The notes under the pieces were generated by a model. It worked only from the letters and a program-made list of their open reading frames with translations, was not told where the DNA came from and made no database searches. Shown one piece after another: positions 32,869-44,853 of a stretch of DNA of 64,000 nucleotides (position 1 is the stretch's first letter; each line of letters starts with the position of its first letter). Source of the stretch: Prostheceraeus crozeri (Eukaryota; Platyhelminthes; Polycladida; Euryleptidae); assembly GCA_907163375.1 (NCBI GenBank), contig CAJQUW010007894.1:124001-188000 (forward strand). The letters run 5' to 3'. Both the position numbers and the translations under genes were made by a program.

Positions 32869-33255
32869 TCAAATGTGACCAGAATTATACAATTTGCTGC
32901 CAGAGATGATGAAGGATTTTTTACGTAGTGTCGTTCGAATTTTTGGAATGTACAGGGATTCCTTTTGTCGTGAGGTTCTCAAACCGCTTTGCAGTCTGGT
33001 TGGGGGAAGAAGATGGTGGAGAGGATGGTATGGGGACAGGATTTTCAGGAAATGTTTCTTGTACAGACTGTTGAGATGATCAATAATAGGCGGCGATGAA
33101 ATAAACCGAATAGCTTCAGCGTAGCTCTTTTCAGGAAAGATAGTTCTTAGTGATGTGCGCTCAACACGTTCGATGACAGATTTTAGGTCATTGGTAATAA
33201 ATGGGAACCATGCTGGTGCAGCATATTCGAAAAGGCTGCGGATGTGGCTTCGATA
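32869..33255 (-). pseudogene. C-terminal segment of the LINE protein, displaced frame
   Basis: Text typical of the end of LINE proteins: YRSHIRSLFEYAAPAWFPFI, IERVERTSLRTIFPE, ending RKKSFIISGSKLYNS. It belongs to the same protein as 33183-35975 but is in a different frame because the microsatellite at 33262-33302 lies between. Apart from that, it looks open to its normal stop. Confidence 0.8.
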
Positions 33256-35975
33256 TAGACCAGTATAGTATAGTGTAGTATAGTGTAGTATAGTCCAGTA
33301 TGGTTTCCACCGAAACGTCGTAGGGTCCGCAACCAAAAGATACGTTGACATGCCGTTCGCTTACAGCTCATGATGTGTTCTCGGAATGTAAGCCGAGCAT
33401 CCGTAGTCACTCCAAGAAGTTTGATAGAATGCACCTGCGCGACTGGCGAACCATCGATAAGGATTGGCGAAGGTTTTTCATATGCTTTTTTCGAGCTTAC
33501 TATCAGTTCAACTGTTTTGGTGGAGCTAATCTGCATATTATTTGAGTCACACCAATGTTGCAAATGATCAATGGAGCCTTGAGCCCTGACTTTCATATCA
33601 TTAGTGTTTTTGCAAGAAGAGGCGATCGAAATGGTGATATCGTCAGCGTAGATGTCATGGTCTTCTGAGAGGTTCAGATCACTTATGTATGTCAGCCACA
33701 ACCACGGCCCAAGTACAGAGCCTTGGGGAACACCGCCAGTAATGTCATAGCAGTTTGATAAGACTGAATTGAGACGGACGGATTGCGCTCTACCATTCAG
33801 GAAGCTTTGTGTAAGATTAATGAGACTGGGGTCGATGTGTTGGTCTACTTGCTTTTGTAGGAGAATCGCCGGCCGAAGCTTGTCGAAAGCTTTTGTCATA
33901 TCGACCATCACTGCTCGAATGTATGGGGATCCCTGGTCTAGCGATAGCGTCCATTTGTCAAAGATTGAAATAAGAGCATTGGTTGTACTGCCATCGTTGA
34001 TGTAAGCATGTTGGTTAGGTAGCTCTAGTTGATTCTTGTATTGTTTGCAGATTATTCTTTCGCAGATCTTTGATATTGTGTCAAGTAGAGTGATAGGACG
34101 ATAATGTTGAGGCATAGATGGAGATCTCAACTTCGGAATCGGACGTACTATGGCTGATTTCCATACCTCTGGAAAGTGGAGGTCACTGAATATGTGATTG
34201 ATGATGCAAGCTATCGGTTCCAAGATTTGCTCTCTTCCGTGTTTCAGCAACCAGTTCGGGACGCCAGAAGGTCCTGCTGCCGTGTGCTCTTTGATTGAAC
34301 CTAGAAGCTCGAGAATCACTTTATCTTCAGGAGGAGGGAAGAAAGTACCTGAAGGAAGGAATATTTCAGGTTCGTCTGTAGCTTTCATATTAGTAATTGA
34401 CGTAAAAAATTTGCAAAGTTTATTGGAAGCTGCTGCGTTACTGAGCCATTCACTGTCGAGAAGCAGAGAAGTCGGAGTTGCAGTAGAAGCGGGGTGCCGG
34501 TTGGTGAGAAACTTGACATTAGACCACCATTGCTTAGGGCTAAGTTCTTGGTTAAGCCTATCATTGACAAACATTTGCTTCTTAGTAGCGATACGAAGAT
34601 TGATTATTCTGTCAAAGAAAGCGACTTTCTCAATTTTGTTTTGACGATAGGCTTTTGTTTTGGCCCGGCGCCATTTGTATACCGTGCGGTCTATCCATGG
34701 TGGATTTCGACGATGCATAACGTGGATATGAGTTGAAGAAGAGTTTATCACTTCGATTAAGATTTCATTGAAAATTTTGATTTTTTCGTTGAGATCAGGT
34801 TCCGCTATGACACCAGACCATTCCACATCGTTTAATTTGTTCAGGGCTTCAGGAACGTTTGTGCGAAGTTTCGACGTGGTTGACGGACGTCGTCTGTGGG
34901 TCTGAGCGTTTCTCATCAAACCAATACAAGCATGGTCACCATTTGCAATAGGGCTTAACTTCTTTACGGACCAGGTGTCAAGGGAAAAGTTCGTGAAGAC
35001 ATGGTCCAAGTACGCGTTGTCTCTGGTTGGAAAGTTAACGATCTGAGACACCCCGAATGTGTCTGAAAGTTCTGAGCAGTCCATGGAGTTAAAGTCACCG
35101 AGGATGATAATTTGCGCGGATGGGGAAGCGTTCAAAGATGTTGCCACTTCTTCGTAGAAGTAGTCTTGAGTGAGTGAGACATTGGCGTTCGGTGGATGAT
35201 AGACAACAGATAGGATTATGTCTGGAGAAGAAACGTAAGATAACGCAATTGTAAGTATCGATATCGTGTTTGTTGCGAGTTCACTCAACACTGTGAAATT
35301 CATGTCAGATAATACGTAGAAGCAGCATCCACCACCGAGGCGATCCCGACGATCACTTCTTACCACACTATAGCCAGGAATGGAAATAGCTGTGTCGTCA
35401 ATGTCATCAGTGAACCAGGTTTCTGTTACCGCAATGATGTCGGCTCGATTTACTAATGCACAAGCGTGAAGTTCAGCTGTCTTGTAGCGTAGGGAACGAG
35501 CATTACAGTAGGTAATATTAGGTGGATAATTTGCACGTGGTTCCGCTTTCATTTGATGACTGGAGATGGTAGCCGGAATTAAGGTTATAAGGTTATTCAG
35601 GTTACAGCCTGACTGACCTTGGGTAGATGACGAACGATGTTTAGATATCCTTACAGGCATAGGTCTTGGGATAATGTCACAGTTTGTGCATGTACGGGAA
35701 ACGCTGACCGGGTCCGATAATTTACGAATATTTAGGTTTGGAGACTCATCATCTGAACGGGACCTGGAAATTCCAAAATACCAAATCGCGCGCCTAACTC
35801 GTCGCGATGGTTTCCATGTTACACTTTCCCTGCACTTCAGAAGGTCACTGCGACTGTATGTGCGATGATGTGATGTCATCAGTTCATGAGCCACTTTCCT
35901 TTCTGCATCAGGTGTACAAGAGATAGGAACGACAGGAGATCCCAAGTCATTAACAGTCATTGCCATTGTTGCCAT
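33183..35975 (-). CDS. LINE endonuclease-reverse transcriptase
   Basis: 930 codons. The AP-type endonuclease spans about 153-355 with Asn158 (YCNARS), Glu185 (VTETWF), GDFN 293-296 and DH 347-348. The reverse transcriptase spans about 560-860 with AAGPSGVPNWLLK, VMVDMTKAFDK, GGVPQGSVLGP and YADD at 776-779. It nicks target DNA and copies its own RNA at the nick. The frame is open from 35975 to the TATAG-rich repeat at 33262-33302; after that repeat this frame is no longer the family's. The true C-terminal continues in another frame (32869-33255). The clade (CR1/L2-like) is judged by eye. Confidence 0.88.
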   Translation of the reverse strand: MATMAMTVNDLGSPVVPISCTPDAERKVAHELMTSHHRTYSRSDLLKCRESVTWKPSRRVRRAIWYFGISRSRSDDESPNLNIRKLSDPVSVSRTCTNCDIIPRPMPVRISKHRSSSTQGQSGCNLNNLITLIPATISSHQMKAEPRANYPPNITYCNARSLRYKTAELHACALVNRADIIAVTETWFTDDIDDTAISIPGYSVVRSDRRDRLGGGCCFYVLSDMNFTVLSELATNTISILTIALSYVSSPDIILSVVYHPPNANVSLTQDYFYEEVATSLNASPSAQIIILGDFNSMDCSELSDTFGVSQIVNFPTRDNAYLDHVFTNFSLDTWSVKKLSPIANGDHACIGLMRNAQTHRRRPSTTSKLRTNVPEALNKLNDVEWSGVIAEPDLNEKIKIFNEILIEVINSSSTHIHVMHRRNPPWIDRTVYKWRRAKTKAYRQNKIEKVAFFDRIINLRIATKKQMFVNDRLNQELSPKQWWSNVKFLTNRHPASTATPTSLLLDSEWLSNAAASNKLCKFFTSITNMKATDEPEIFLPSGTFFPPPEDKVILELLGSIKEHTAAGPSGVPNWLLKHGREQILEPIACIINHIFSDLHFPEVWKSAIVRPIPKLRSPSMPQHYRPITLLDTISKICERIICKQYKNQLELPNQHAYINDGSTTNALISIFDKWTLSLDQGSPYIRAVMVDMTKAFDKLRPAILLQKQVDQHIDPSLINLTQSFLNGRAQSVRLNSVLSNCYDITGGVPQGSVLGPWLWLTYISDLNLSEDHDIYADDITISIASSCKNTNDMKVRAQGSIDHLQHWCDSNNMQISSTKTVELIVSSKKAYEKPSPILIDGSPVAQVHSIKLLGVTTDARLTFREHIMSCKRTACQRIFWLRTLRRFGGNHTGLYYTILHYTILVYIEATSAAFSNMLHQHGSHLLPMT
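33262..33302. repeat. TATAG/TGTAG microsatellite inside the LINE frame
   Basis: About 41 bp of repeated TATAG and TGTAG units within the RT C-terminal coding region. Its length puts the two sides of the LINE protein in different frames. Confidence 0.8.
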
Positions 35976-36723
35976 TGCGAGTAGATGGGGAAGATATCCT
36001 GATGGTATCAGATTGATCCACTCGCGCAGACGTATTCAACACTATGAGTCACAGACATAGGATGCAGTCGGCACAGGGAAGCAGATGTATGACGTCATGC
36101 ACGTTGGAGGAAGAGCGGACAAGTAACAAGTGGGGCCGATTGTTGAATTTTTCGAACATTCGATGATATAAGGCAATTTTGAGGACTTTACGAAGACACT
36201 TTGAGATACTTTAAACGTAGAAGATGATAAATGACGCAACGATGATTAAAAATTGCTCGGAGATGGCGGAGCAGAAAAACGTTGCAGCAAGATGGGTGGA
36301 ACGCGCAGGACAACAGACGCGAGACGACCGCCGCCTAGCAGCGCTAGGGAAAGAGTGATGACATATTTGATCATTTTTGACATTTGATGACATATTCTGA
36401 TGGAGGAGTTCATTGTCTCGTGATTTCTGACTGGCTAGCACTTTATAAAAAAGGTCCTTGTATATTTGAGCCAAAATCTTTTCACAAGACACTTATGTGA
36501 TAATTGTGATATGCCGCAGACTTTTTTATAAAAAAAATGAACTAATTGACTATGTGAAAGAGAAGGCTTTTGTCAGTGCCACTTTCAGTTTGATACCTTG
36601 GATACTATAGAAGCACACAAGAAGTACTAAAGAAGTCACATTCTCTAACTGGCTGACAGTTTAGCGGCGACCACTGCAGGTGACTGCCAAATGAGTAGGT
36701 CCGTATAGCTTCGATTACACACA

Positions 36724-37060
36724 TAAAGCTACGTTCACACATGAGAGAATAACCTGAGAGTTCATCTCAAATCAAACCTGAGACTGAGACCAACCCGTTC
36801 ACACTTGAGAGACAGATCTCAGGAAAAAAGCTGCCCCTCATTTTCTTGAGCCTCTCCTTCACTGAACTATTGACGCTGAGACTCGCTGAGACATGACCTG
36901 AGATCTGCTGAGACCTAGGTCTCAGACCTGTTCACACTATCGACATCAGTTCGCAGATAAAGCAGATAAATTGAAAAATGTTCCTATTTATACCCTTTTA
37001 TTGCGCTAACTCTCAGGTTCCGTTCAGACTATGTGAGAACTTGCTGAGACTCTTGATTCA
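36724..37060. repeat. GAGACTGAG-rich MITE-like repeat
   Basis: It starts with CTACGTTCACACATGAGAG and contains many CTGAGAC/GTCTCAG words and repeated GTTCACACT and GTTCAGACTA sub-ends. A related unit in opposite orientation ends at about 57107 with CTCTCATGTGTGAACGTAG. Such structures are seen in non-autonomous DNA transposons. No coding capacity. Confidence 0.55.
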
Positions 37061-37735
37061 TTTTGTCATAAATCGTCATGAAGAATAGACGTAGGCAAGC
37101 CGCTGAAAGTCTATAGGTATTCGTAAAATACCCCACGTAAACAGGTCATCAACTCGTTTGCGTAGGTTGTTTAATGCATTGCTATTTTAACATAATGAGC
37201 AATTTTGATAATATTTACTTAATTGATTTCCTTTGAACTTAAATCTCAAATTATTTTTGAAGGCCTACTCATTTAGATTGGTTCTTTTTGTCAAATTATT
37301 TCAGTACAAGTATGAAATGCTCATAAGCCTACTGGGCCTGTTTTCAAGCACTGAAATTAAAATCAAACAAACAACGACTTCTGAAAACACGCAACAAAAA
37401 ATTCTTCACAAACATTTATCAAATTTATCAAGCGCAAAACCATCGAGGTGGTCTGTGGTATGAAGTACTAGTATTTCTTTTCCCTAAGCTCTATGCCTCC
37501 TTCAAAATGTTCATCAATAGTAGATAGCCTACCACAAAAATAGCCTAAATTTTACATAGTTTAGAAGTTCTTCTAACTTCCCTCTCTCTCTGGCGAATTC
37601 AGATCAGCTCTGTCATATTACTTTCTAACAACCTCTTTCAACCTCTCCATGTTGAGGAGAGGTATAGTTTAACCACCTTGTAAAGCTATCAGCAGAAGGA
37701 ATTCGTTCTTCCCGGCTACAGCAATAATTGTTAAT
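37061..37735. other. Intron, nothing recognised
   Basis: AT-rich non-coding sequence between the MITE-like repeat and the Penelope-like element. Confidence 0.4.
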
Positions 37736-37911
37736 AACACTTGGACTTCTTTTTAAATATTTAGAGAACGGGCCAAAATGTTGTCATTAATTTATTATTT
37801 CGCTGGCCAACGGACAGCATGATCACGGATGTAGAAAAGGAAGGTTTAATTTTTCAAAGTTATCTAGTCCTCGATGTTTTAAAAACTATGTCACTTGTTT
37901 ATCAAGATATC

Positions 37912-38236
37912 CTAGATCACATCATCCCACGCATTGCTTAAAATGAACTTCACTTTGTTTCCACTTCTATGATGTCTGCTCCATATTGCCTCCTTTACCA
38001 CTCTGCTTTTATAATTACTTTCTTTGTCAATGATTTTCCTAGAACTCCAATTGAACTGATGGTCTTCGTTTACGATGTGATTGGATATTTCTGAATGCGT
38101 GTCAAATTTTCTTACATTTCTCTTGTGTTTTTCAACTCTTTCTTCCACAGATCTACTTGACTCTCCAACATATTTCCAGTTACATTCGCCACATTCAATC
38201 TTGTAAACTACCCCATGTTGCTTACCAGAGCAAGCT
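37912..38236 (-). pseudogene. Penelope GIY-YIG endonuclease domain (left copy)
   Basis: Reads GVVYKIECGECNWKYVGESS, then RSVEERVEKHKRNVRK and DTHSEISNHIVNEDHQFNWS, to a stop at 37912. This is the GIY-YIG order (VVY...YVGES, then R...H) of Penelope-like elements, which cut target DNA during insertion. Only the end of the protein is present; the reverse transcriptase is missing. Confidence 0.72.
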
Positions 38237-38241
38237 AAGCT

Positions 38242-38478
38242 GTGGAAGAAAGAGTTGAAGAACACAAGAGAAATGTAAGAAAATTTGACACGCATTCAGA
38301 AATATCCAATCACATCGTAAACGAAGACCATCAGTTCAATTGGAGTTCTAGGAAAATCATTGACAAAGAAAGTAATTATAAAAGCAGAGTGGTAAAGGAG
38401 GCAATATGGAGCAGACATCATAGAAGTGGAAACAAGGTGAAGTTCATTTTAAGCAATGCGTGGGATGATGTGATCTAG
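38242..38478 (+). pseudogene. Penelope GIY-YIG endonuclease domain (right copy, shorter)
   Basis: An opposed copy starting at EERVEEHKRNVRKFDTHSEI and running to the same end (KFILSNAWDDVI). It differs from the left copy by about one residue but lacks the GVVYK...YVGES start, so it cannot be functional alone. Confidence 0.7.
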
Positions 38479-38676
38479 GATATCTTGATAAACAAGTGAC
38501 ATAGTTTTTAACATCGAGGACTAGATAACTTTGAAAAATTAAACCTTCCTTTTCTACATCCGTGATCATGCTGTCCGTTGGCCAGCGAAATAATAAATTA
38601 ATGACAACATTTTGGCCCTTTCTCTAAATATTTAAATTAAATATTCATGGGCTTTTTTGAAAACAACACTTGGACT

Positions 38677-39848
38677 GATTGACTTAACACTCGTGTTTCA
38701 ATATTTTCTGATCATTACATTCCATCTTACACTTGGACAACATTCAATTTTTGTTTGACTGCTTCCGTGCACCAGTGCTAATTGTACTAATTTTGAAATG
38801 TCTTTGTCGTATATATATTTGCTCTCTCTATATTTGTCTTTGTATGTGCCTAAGATTTGTGATTTCCATTTGCTTTGCAAATATATAAACGTTTCTCTCT
38901 TTCTCTCATGAACTTAATCAATCTCATGTTTCTAATTTTCTGCTTGTGGCCATGTACCTAGATGGTAAAATGACTCATCCTCTTCCTTCAAACTTTGATG
39001 AAAAAAGCTCTCGATTGAAGAGCTTATAAAATATACCTAAGGTTGGACCTTGGGTTTTGGGTCATTCTTGGGTAAGTGATACAAAACATGTTTTTTCTAT
39101 ACAAAACTTGGGTCTGCTGCACTATTAATGCTGCATATACGACCTACACAAATAAAGTTATAAAATTGATATTTTGATTTGAGGTCATCAAATTGATATT
39201 TTGACAAGATCATAAAGTTCTGATTTTTTAATCAAAGTTTCACTCAATTCACAGAATATTTCAAAAATCATATACTAGTGATGAATGGATGTTTCACTTT
39301 GGGTTTGACAATGCATTGAAAGTTTGCACATATTGCATTTGGTGCAAGCTTACATGTATTTTGCTGCACATTAAATTTTTACGTATTTCATGTATTTTAC
39401 ATGGATATCTTCTCAATTATCTTCACACCCTTAAACTTTCTGCAATAGCCGACATTTATCCAAAAATGAATTAATTCCAATTTCGTATTCTAAACATGTT
39501 TAGCCATGCACTGACTACGCAGATGCCATTTATCAAGTCTGTTTGTATTTCTGATTGATAAAATGAAAGCAATTTCTTTGTTATGAGCAATGTGCAGTTC
39601 AATCATAATTAAATCAAAAACCTTCAATTAGTCACTATATCAGGTTAAAATAAAGGAAAGCTTTAGTACGGGATACACGTACTTAGGCTACTAATTACAG
39701 TTATTGTAGTAAAAAATCGTTTCACACTAATACCGCATTTCTCATGGACCCAATTGGAATTTTGGCCTATAGAAGAATTCTTATGGCAGCACAAAATACA
39801 AGCAATGTACTTCGTTTACTTGATTCTACTGAATTATTGAACCTTGGG
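38677..39848. other. Sequence left of the palindrome
   Basis: AT-rich, no gene seen. It ends in CTTGGG, which closely matches CTTGAG at the other side of the palindrome. Confidence 0.45.
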
Positions 39849-39997
39849 AGTAGTAACCCCGTGTCAAATTCACGCGCAAAATGTGAAATGCTGAGTCATC
39901 ATGCTGACTCAGCCCCCCCTCCCCTCTGGCAGGAAGGTGAGGGAAGTGGTCAAGGATATGTGTGGAGGAATGGGTCCGTGAGGAGGAAACGGGTTCC

Positions 39998-40480
39998 TCC
40001 CCCCCCCTCCTGCCAAACTTCCAACTTTGGTTGTAGACATCGTAGAAAGTCGTGCAATAGCTCATTTGAAAGCTAAGAGTGAGAAAAATGCAGTGGAAGG
40101 CTGAGTTTGGTCCTATTTTCCTGGGTTTAGGGAGGAAAATGGCAGGAAACCGTCAGAGTTGGAAAAGGCAGGTTTTGGAGGTTTTGGGACAAGAAAAGTC
40201 GTTTTTCGGGCAGAAGGAGACCTCGGATGGGAAAATGGAGTGCAAATTCGGCATTTTTGGCCAATTTTGGGTTAGGAAGGATGTTTCTAGCGACATCGGA
40301 GAGAAAAAGTTCTGACCCCCCCCCCTCGGCAGCGATCTTCCAACTTTGGTTGTAGACATCGTACAAAGTCGTGCAATAGCTCGTTTGAAAGCTGGGAGTG
40401 AGACAAATTCAATGGAAAACATGGCTTGTTCGTATCTGCCTTCGTTTAGAGGTGAGATGTTATTGAAAATTTGAGACATT
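39998..40480. repeat. C-tract-headed tandem units, left arm
   Basis: Two units of about 316 bp, each opening with a run of about nine C, then CTTCCAACTTTGGTTGTAGA, CATCGTA.AAAGTCGTGCAAT and AGCT.RTTTGAAAGCT. Further decayed sub-repeats (CCTCGGATGGGAAAATGGAG-type at 40218, 40537 and 40698) follow to about 40800. The partner is at about 55100-55600. Confidence 0.7.
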
Positions 40481-42049
40481 GGCGAAAAACGACAGAGTTA
40501 GAATGTTTATGAAAATCGCTCTAGCGGGTGAAGCAAGCCTCGGACGGGAAAACAGAGACCAGATTTGGAATCAGCGTCAAATTCTGCATCGGCATGGTAA
40601 ATTTGAAAGCCATCGGGGAGAAAAAATTTTTCATCATTTTTCCGAAAAACGAGTTAGAATTTTTGCGATGGCTGTGGGCTGTAGAGCCAAAACGAAGCAT
40701 CGGATGGAGAAATGGAGGGCAGATTCGGATTCAACGTCAAATTCTACATTGAAATGGCGAATTTCCAGCTCAATCGGAGCACTAGAATCGGAGATAGACG
40801 GGTTTTAAGTTTTTGGATGATGGGTATTACGTTATCAGCTGATCGTCACAAACTATATAAGTGGAAACTCTGCTTATGGAAATCAGTTCTCCTCCTGACT
40901 TGGTTGGGGTAGGTGAACTCCGGAGCTCCGATGATAGCATCGGACATTCCAAATTCCGGGTTTCTGTAAGATACCGACTTAGAAAATTTCATTGCTGAAG
41001 TCAGCTAAGGCGTCTCCAGGCCATAAAAGACTCCAAAACTTTAAAGGCTTGTAACTTTGCTTCTACAAGTCTGTTTGACTTGATTCAAAAAAGGTTCGGT
41101 CGCTATTGACCTGCCCTAAGTGATATACTACTTATAAAATTTCATAAGTAGTGTTAAAAAGTTGAAAAATTTAAATTCACTAGTTTTGGAGGTTTTCTGG
41201 GGTTTTCGACCCTGCTGAAGTCAATGAAAGCATTTTTAATGATGTCTGAGCCAGTCTTCTCATGATACAAGCAGCTTTTCACTGAAAGCGAGCAAGACAC
41301 GGAGAGTTTTGCTGTAATATTCCACTGACAGGGTGCTCCTTCGGGACGGCGGACGATTCCGTAGTGATAAGTGTGGCAAGGGAGTGTGTCATAGTTTAGA
41401 CCGAAACCGCTGGGACATCTCATGTCTCATGTTGGGCATTTGACACAGTTCTCAACGTAGCACTTTGAACGCCAATCGGTTGAGTCTTAGCTATCTTGTC
41501 ATAGGTGGCCTCTAAACATCTCCATTGCAAAACGCTGGTGAATCAAGCTCTCTACAGCTTGCTATCAAGCTGATCAAAGTCTGTCAACCTCTTACCAACT
41601 CCACCGGTTTTCATGTCTGGCGATCAAGTCATGGACGGTGCAAGTCACGGAGATTTTCGGTGTGATACTTCCTGTGTGTGGGCGTTCTTTCGAGACAGCG
41701 GTGAAGTCCGTAGCGATGAGTACTGCACGGGACGTGGGCAATGGTAATCCTTGTGAAACCTCTCTGCGTCATGTTTCCAAGTGGTTGCCTTTCGTCTCAA
41801 CGTTGTACTCTGACCGCCAGGGCGACATTTAGCTATCTGCCACAGGTTACCTCAAATAATCTCCATTGCACTTGTCTCCCGACCGTTGACCAACCATGGG
41901 AGAATGAACCATGCGTTCTGCTCGCCTCTATCAACGAGGCTAAATGATGAATGGAATGAATTGGGAGGGCATTCATGCGCCACACGCAACCACACGCTCA
42001 TTTCTCTCTTCGCTAGTTAACAAGCTCCTGTCAGTGTAGTCAGAAACTT

Positions 42050-43180
42050 TATCATGTTGTACAAACGTTTTGCTACAACACAGGTTGATGTATAGTTAGA
42101 AAGTTTGATCATCGATGTTTATTCGTGAGTGTCGTCAGTAAGTGTATCATGGTTTGCAAAAGTTTTACTGCGACACAGGTTGATGTATAGTTATAAAGTT
42201 TGATCATCGACGTTTTATTTGTGAGTGTCGTCAGTAAGTGTATCATGGTTTGCAAAGTTTAGTGTAGTCAAATAGTTTTACTGTGACACACGATTGAGAA
42301 AATAAAGTTTGATCACCGAAATTTTATTCGTGAGTGTCGTCAGTAAGTGTATCATGGTTTGCAAAGTTCAGTGTAGTCAAATAGTTTTACTGTGACACAC
42401 GTTTGAGAAAATAAAGTTTGATCATCGATGTTTATTCGTGAGTGTCGTCAGTAAGTGTATCATGGTTTGCAAAAGTTTTACTGCGACACAGGTTGATGTA
42501 TAGTTAGAAAGTTTGATCATCGACGTTTTATTTGTGAGTGTCGTTAGTAAGTGTATCATGGTTTGCAAAGTTAGTGTAGTCAACTAGTTTTACCATGACG
42601 CACGTTTGTGAAAATGAAGTTTGATCACCGAAATTTTATTCGTGAGTGTCGTTAGAAAGTGCATCATGGTTTGCAAAAGTTTTACTGCGATACAGGTTGA
42701 TGTATAGTTAGAAAGTTTGATCATCGACGTTTTATTCGAGAGTGTCGTTAGAAAGTGTATCATGGTTTGCAAAGTTAGTGTAATCAAATAGTTTTTGCCA
42801 CGACACATGCTTGAGAAAGTAAAGTTTGATCATTGCAGGTTTACGAAACACAAGTGTCATAAAATGTTAGCGTCAGTGTAGTCAACTAGTTTTACCGCGA
42901 AACACGTTTGTGAAAGTAAAGTTTGATCATTGAAGTTGTATGACTGACCGAACTCATCACAGCATTAGAAAGTTTTATCGACAAGGTTTTACTGCACAGT
43001 GTAGATTGTCTTGTAACTTGCTTTCACAGTCTTAGAAAGTTTTATCGAAAAGGTTTTACTGCACAGTGTAGATTGTCTTGTAACTTTCTTTCACAGTCTT
43101 AGAAAGTTTTATCGAAAAGGTTTTACTGCACAGTGTAGATTGTCTTGTAACTTACTTTCACAGTGTTGGAAAGTTTTATT
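42050..43180. repeat. 95-bp and 67-bp minisatellites, left arm
   Basis: About nine units of roughly 95 bp, each with GTTTGATCATCGA, GTGAGTGTCGTCAGTAAGTG and TATCATGGTTTGCAAA. Then about three units of exactly 67 bp with AGTTTTATCGAAAAGG and TTTTACTGCACAGTGTAGAT. Both unit types share a TTTTACTG core, so one may derive from the other. Confidence 0.8.
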
Positions 43181-44853
43181 GGAGACAGTTACCAAATGTT
43201 TCCCTATTAGAAAATTCAAACTCCATGACTGTGAGATCAGCTTCATCAGGTTTTCTAAAAGCAGTTTTCTACTGCAGTGAGAGTTTAGAATGCTATATGA
43301 AAACAGCATTCACCACAGCGCCAGAAAGTTTTACTGCACTGTGTAGATTGTTTCACAAAGGGTCTTATAGTCAGCGTTGAATGTTTTATGAAACCAGATG
43401 TTGTCACAAACGCTGTGTGTGTGTGTGTGAGAGCTAGTTCCATGATATTGAATCGTATGAGACCTAAAGTCCATCATCCAAGGCTAGGCTCCTCTATGCT
43501 TGGATTTGGGATTTTATATCATAGGCGGCAACCGTTCGTGTAGAATATGTGAAGCACATGCTCGCTTAAACGTCTAAACGCAAATGTTGAAATAAATTTT
43601 GTAAGAAGTCTTTGGCAGGCTGTTGTGAAACTTAGCGAACGTTGAAGAAATGTTTCTGCAGTCACACTCGTTAGCGCACCAGCTTTACTAAATGTGCTGT
43701 TTGCCTTTATCAAATTGAATGCGTGTGTAGACTGTTTTGTAAATAAAGACAGAACGTGTTTGCACTCTACATCGACCGCATACAAGTATACCTGCAACGT
43801 TATAAGTCGAATGCATATGAGTTAGGAAACATGTGTGAGATAAAAATCAACCTGCTAGATGAAGTGAAACACAAAAGTGTCACAACTAGTTTACGGGAAA
43901 TAAAGGAGAACTGTGTAACGTTTGCACTCATCATAGACAGATGAACATATAGTCTAACTTTCTGACATTCAAATGAAATTCGTAAACATGAGCCGTGGTG
44001 TAACAGACTTTATGTTGGTAAAACTTTCATAGATTGCAGTCGCGTTTGGAAACCTGTAGAAACGCATAAGTCTTAGTTCTATGACCATTGAACTCACACA
44101 ATGAATACGTCTGTGTAGAAAACTCATCAGTAGGAAACAGCAAAGCATGTCATTGAATGATCAGGACTGAGTGTCAGTGGAATTATTTCATGAGTATGAA
44201 ACAGCGAACATTAGGGCTGACCATGAGTATTAAAATCAAAATTTGCTTTTCATGTACATAACAAATGAAACCGTGTCTCATTTCTAAACGAATCGTGCAT
44301 TGATCATAGAATCAACATTGAAGCCTGCATCAAGTGATTTTCTGTGCGAATGCAGACGATGTAAAAATGACATTAACATTGTTTGCAATAGTCAACACGC
44401 TGCCATTCAAAATGTTTATCATGAAACCTATCAGTGAAACAGATGTTCCCCTCCTGTGCACACAAAGAATCATAAGTGCACTCTGACGCCGGTTTGTCGC
44501 GCTAGCCCCTCAGCAGATAAAGTAGAACACAGTCTCTCTGGCGTCCGTCTGTCACATTGAATGTTCTATCGCACCTGTCCCAGGATGCAGGAACGTATCA
44601 TCATCTCACCTAGCTGATTCCCACACAGCTCATTGCTATCGCACCGGAGAGATCATTGTGAGCGACTGAAAGGATTCTCACGTTGACAATTCGTTACTGT
44701 ACACTCCGCGCGCGCAAGTAGCCATTTGCTGCTAAAGCATGGACGCTGTCGATTTGTTCAAGGCTTCAATACCATGCTAACCAGTTACAAAAATGTGGGA
44801 GAAATATAAGGAGACGTTCACACTCATTTATCAAATACAAGTCGTTTGATGCA

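Larger units (their letters stand above)
32778..36500 (-). mobile_element. Nearly full-length LINE (CR1/L2-like)
   Basis: A non-LTR retrotransposon on the minus strand. It has one large endonuclease-RT frame, a 3' region ending in AATAAATTTGATC at about 32800 and then a (CT)n tail (32778-32799 as AG on the plus strand). Upstream of the frame, about 36000-36500 is GC-richer and may be the 5' region; the 5' limit is not certain. It is the best-preserved LINE in the window and is antisense in a CUB-gene intron. Confidence 0.8.
37736..38676. mobile_element. Penelope-like element fragment in hairpin arrangement
   Basis: Two opposed copies of a Penelope-like 3' region. The left arm (about 37752-38150) and right arm (about 38240-38636) are near-identical inverted repeats separated by 89 bp. 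Both encode the GIY-YIG type endonuclease end of such elements. The whole is bounded by the direct repeat AACACTTGGACT at 37736-37747 and 38665-38676, a plausible target-site duplication. Inverted partial copies are common in Penelope-like insertions. Confidence 0.72.

Noticed and set aside
33769-34736. Plus-strand frames of 78-148 codons
   Set aside because: Antisense shadows of the LINE endonuclease-RT frame.
40479-40912. Overlapping frames of 66-109 codons in decayed tandem repeats
   Set aside because: They arise from repeat text in several frames at once, which argues against coding.
41154-41423. 89-codon frame in the left palindrome arm, mirrored at 54129-54398
   Set aside because: Kept in both arms only because the arms are near-identical; no domain, promoter or codon signal.
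42050-43180. CRISPR array
   Set aside because: Units are contiguous minisatellite copies without unique spacers, in a eukaryotic setting.
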